From Cytophagales bacterium (GTDB lineage: Bacteria > Bacteroidota > Bacteroidia > Cytophagales > Amoebophilaceae), in the NCBI GenBank assembly GCA_022360235.1, contig JAKSDE010000268.1, positions 1 to 7,299 of the forward strand: DNA of 7,299 bases, in the 5' to 3' direction. The notes under the pieces were generated by a model, which did not search any database, was not told where the DNA came from, and was given only the letters and a program-made list of their open reading frames with translations. The position numbers and the translations under genes were made by a program. Numbering within the stretch: position 1 is the stretch's first letter; each line of letters opens with the position of its first letter. Positions 5,708 through 7,299 of this stretch are shown here, piece by piece.

Positions 5708-7183
5708 ATGAGCCAAGCTTTACCTAAAAGAGAAGAAAACTATTCAGGCTGGTATAATGAGTTAGTTAAGAAAGCATCTTTAGCCGAAAACTCTCCTATA
5801 CGAGGCTGTATGATCATCAAACCATATGGCTATGCTATATGGGAAAAAATGCAATCGCTGCTTGACAAGAAGTTCAAGGACACGGGTCATACTAATGCTT
5901 ATTTTCCTCTTTTCATTCCTAAATCTTATCTCCGTAGAGAAGCAGAACATGTAGCAGGATTTGCAAAGGAGTGTGCTGTGGTAACGCATTATCGATTAAA
6001 AAATACTGAAGATAGACAGGATTTGGTGGTTGACCCTGCAGCAAAGCTAGAAGAAGAGCTAATCATTAGGCCTACCTCAGAGGCTGTTATATGGAATACC
6101 TATAAAAATTGGATTCAGTCTTATAGAGATCTGCCTTTATTAATCAACCAATGGGCTAATGTGGTACGATGGGAGATGCGAACACGACTCTTCCTCAGAA
6201 CCGCAGAATTCTTGTGGCAAGAAGGGCATACAGCTCATGCTACGAAAGAAGAGGCGCAAAAAGAGGCGATGCAAATGTTGGCTATCTATGCTGACTTCGT
6301 AGAAAACGATATGGGAATACCTGTCTTAAAGGGAATAAAGACGGAAAACGAAAAGTTTGCAGGGGCCGAAGTAACCTACTGCGTTGAAGCCTTGATGCAA
6401 GATGGTAAAGCTTTACAAGCAGGCACTTCGCATTTTTTAGGACAAAATTTTGCCAAAGCTTTTGATGTAACCTTTGCTAATAAAGCAGGTAAGTTAGCTT
6501 ATGTATGGGGAACTTCCTGGGGGGTCACTACACGTCTGATAGGTGCACTTATTATGACGCATTCAGATGATGATGGCCTGGTACTTCCTCCTCGACTAGC
6601 TCCTATACAAGTGGTTATAATACCTATCTATAAAAGTAAAGCAGAGCTACATGCTATTGCAGAGAAAGTCGCCCGCATTAAAACTGATTTAGAAGCCCAG
6701 GGCATCTCTGTAAAGTTTGACGACCGAGATACGCACAAGCCTGGTTGGAAGTTTGCAGCGTATGAGCTACAAGGAATTCCTATAAGACTAGCTATTGGAC
6801 CGAAAGATCTACAAAACAATACAGTTGAGTTGGCAAGAAGGGATACCAAAGAAAAGGAAGTGGTTCCTATGGAAGGAGTAGGAAAAGCCATAAAAGTGTT
6901 ACTAGATGCTATCCAAAAGAATATTTATCAACGAGCACTTCATTTTAGAGAAGCCAATACGACAAACGTTGATACGTACGAAGCGTTTAAAGAAGTGATT
7001 GAAAGGAGAGGCGGCTTTGTGATGGCGCATTGGGATGGAACTACTGAAACAGAAGAAAAAATTAAGACAGAAACCAAGGCTACTATTCGATGTATACCTT
7101 TAGCCGCAAAAGAAGAAAACGGTACATGCATTTATACAGGAAAGCCTTCTAAGAAACGGGTAGTCTTTGCCAAAGCATACTGA
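5708..7183 (+). CDS. proS: Proline--tRNA ligase (ProRS), archaeal/eukaryote type
   Basis: Cytoplasmic class II synthetase that attaches proline to tRNA-Pro. The 491 residues and the [20 protein letters not shown] start are typical of the short archaeal/eukaryote-like form found in Bacteroidota. It lacks the INS editing insertion that the long E. coli-type enzyme carries between motifs 2 and 3. Visible parts: [17 protein letters not shown] (33-49) and the motif 1 region through NAYFPLFIP (63-71), the TSE proline-site loop (123-125), motif 2 from RWEMRTR (154-160) to [10 protein letters not shown] (168-177), and motif 3 [15 protein letters not shown] (269-283) with R276. The anticodon-binding domain starts at about 298 ([11 protein letters not shown]). 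The archaeal-type C-terminal domain ends in VVFAKAY, with the terminal Tyr usual for this form. ATG at 5708 gives the family N-terminus. No defect was seen. Confidence 0.97.
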   Translation: MSQALPKREENYSGWYNELVKKASLAENSPIRGCMIIKPYGYAIWEKMQSLLDKKFKDTGHTNAYFPLFIPKSYLRREAEHVAGFAKECAVVTHYRLKNTEDRQDLVVDPAAKLEEELIIRPTSEAVIWNTYKNWIQSYRDLPLLINQWANVVRWEMRTRLFLRTAEFLWQEGHTAHATKEEAQKEAMQMLAIYADFVENDMGIPVLKGIKTENEKFAGAEVTYCVEALMQDGKALQAGTSHFLGQNFAKAFDVTFANKAGKLAYVWGTSWGVTTRLIGALIMTHSDDDGLVLPPRLAPIQVVIIPIYKSKAELHAIAEKVARIKTDLEAQGISVKFDDRDTHKPGWKFAAYELQGIPIRLAIGPKDLQNNTVELARRDTKEKEVVPMEGVGKAIKVLLDAIQKNIYQRALHFREANTTNVDTYEAFKEVIERRGGFVMAHWDGTTETEEKIKTETKATIRCIPLAAKEENGTCIYTGKPSKKRVVFAKAY

Positions 7184-7299
7184 TTCAGGGGGTTGCTCTT
7201 TTTGCTATTACTAATTCGAGTTCTAAGTTCCGGGTTCTGTGTGTCACGAAGTAGAGAACGAAAAAAAACGTTCTTTGCCTGCTGTAAATGAGATGGCAG
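7184..7299. other. Non-coding end of window, downstream of proS
   Basis: No gene is seen in these 116 bases. AGAACG (7255-7260) and CGTTCT (7269-7274) form a 6-bp hairpin with an eight-A loop, but no T-run follows, so it is a poor terminator candidate. AGTTCCGGGTTC (7226-7237) echoes AGTTCTGGGTTT at 4108-4119. Confidence 0.4.

Overview
The window looks like chromosomal DNA of a low-GC member of the Bacteroidota, most likely an intracellular symbiont of the Amoebophilus/Cardinium kind. This is an inference. It rests on the archaeal/eukaryote-type prolyl-tRNA synthetase of about 490 aa, an ArgS with the MKSREG form of the KMSKS loop, the lack of clear Shine-Dalgarno sequences, a DUF4143-type ATPase, and intergenic DNA full of decayed repeats. 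No rRNA, tRNA, CRISPR array or intact transposase gene was seen.

Layout. 2-997 (+) is the 3' part of an AAA_14/DUF4143 ATPase gene whose N-terminus lies outside the window; its stop codon is the first three bases of a dispersed repeat (copy A). 1083-2852 (-) is argS. A 144-bp divergent spacer with a 15-bp palindrome separates it from 2997-3494 (+), a YfcE-type metallophosphoesterase. 3495-4308 has no supportable gene and is packed with repeats: copy B of the dispersed repeat (inverted relative to copy A), a REP-like block with nested hairpins (3661-3832), a fragment of the same family (copy C), and a hairpin-forming copy D. A perfect 30-bp palindrome followed by a U-tract on the minus strand (4252-4297) terminates the gene at 4309-5415 (-). 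That gene encodes a predicted lipoprotein with two almost identical 30-residue repeats and a basic Gly/Arg/Ser-rich tail. A very AT-rich divergent spacer (5416-5707) leads to proS at 5708-7183 (+).

The two synthetase genes, the phosphoesterase and the lipoprotein do not form an operon: orientations alternate (+,-,+,-,+) and each gene seems to be transcribed alone. The synthetases are ordinary housekeeping genes. The accessory content is the repeat family and the lipoprotein. I did not find a clear new multi-gene system. The best leads are the dispersed repeat, whose copies differ mainly by changes that are silent in one reading frame, and the repeat-bearing lipoprotein.
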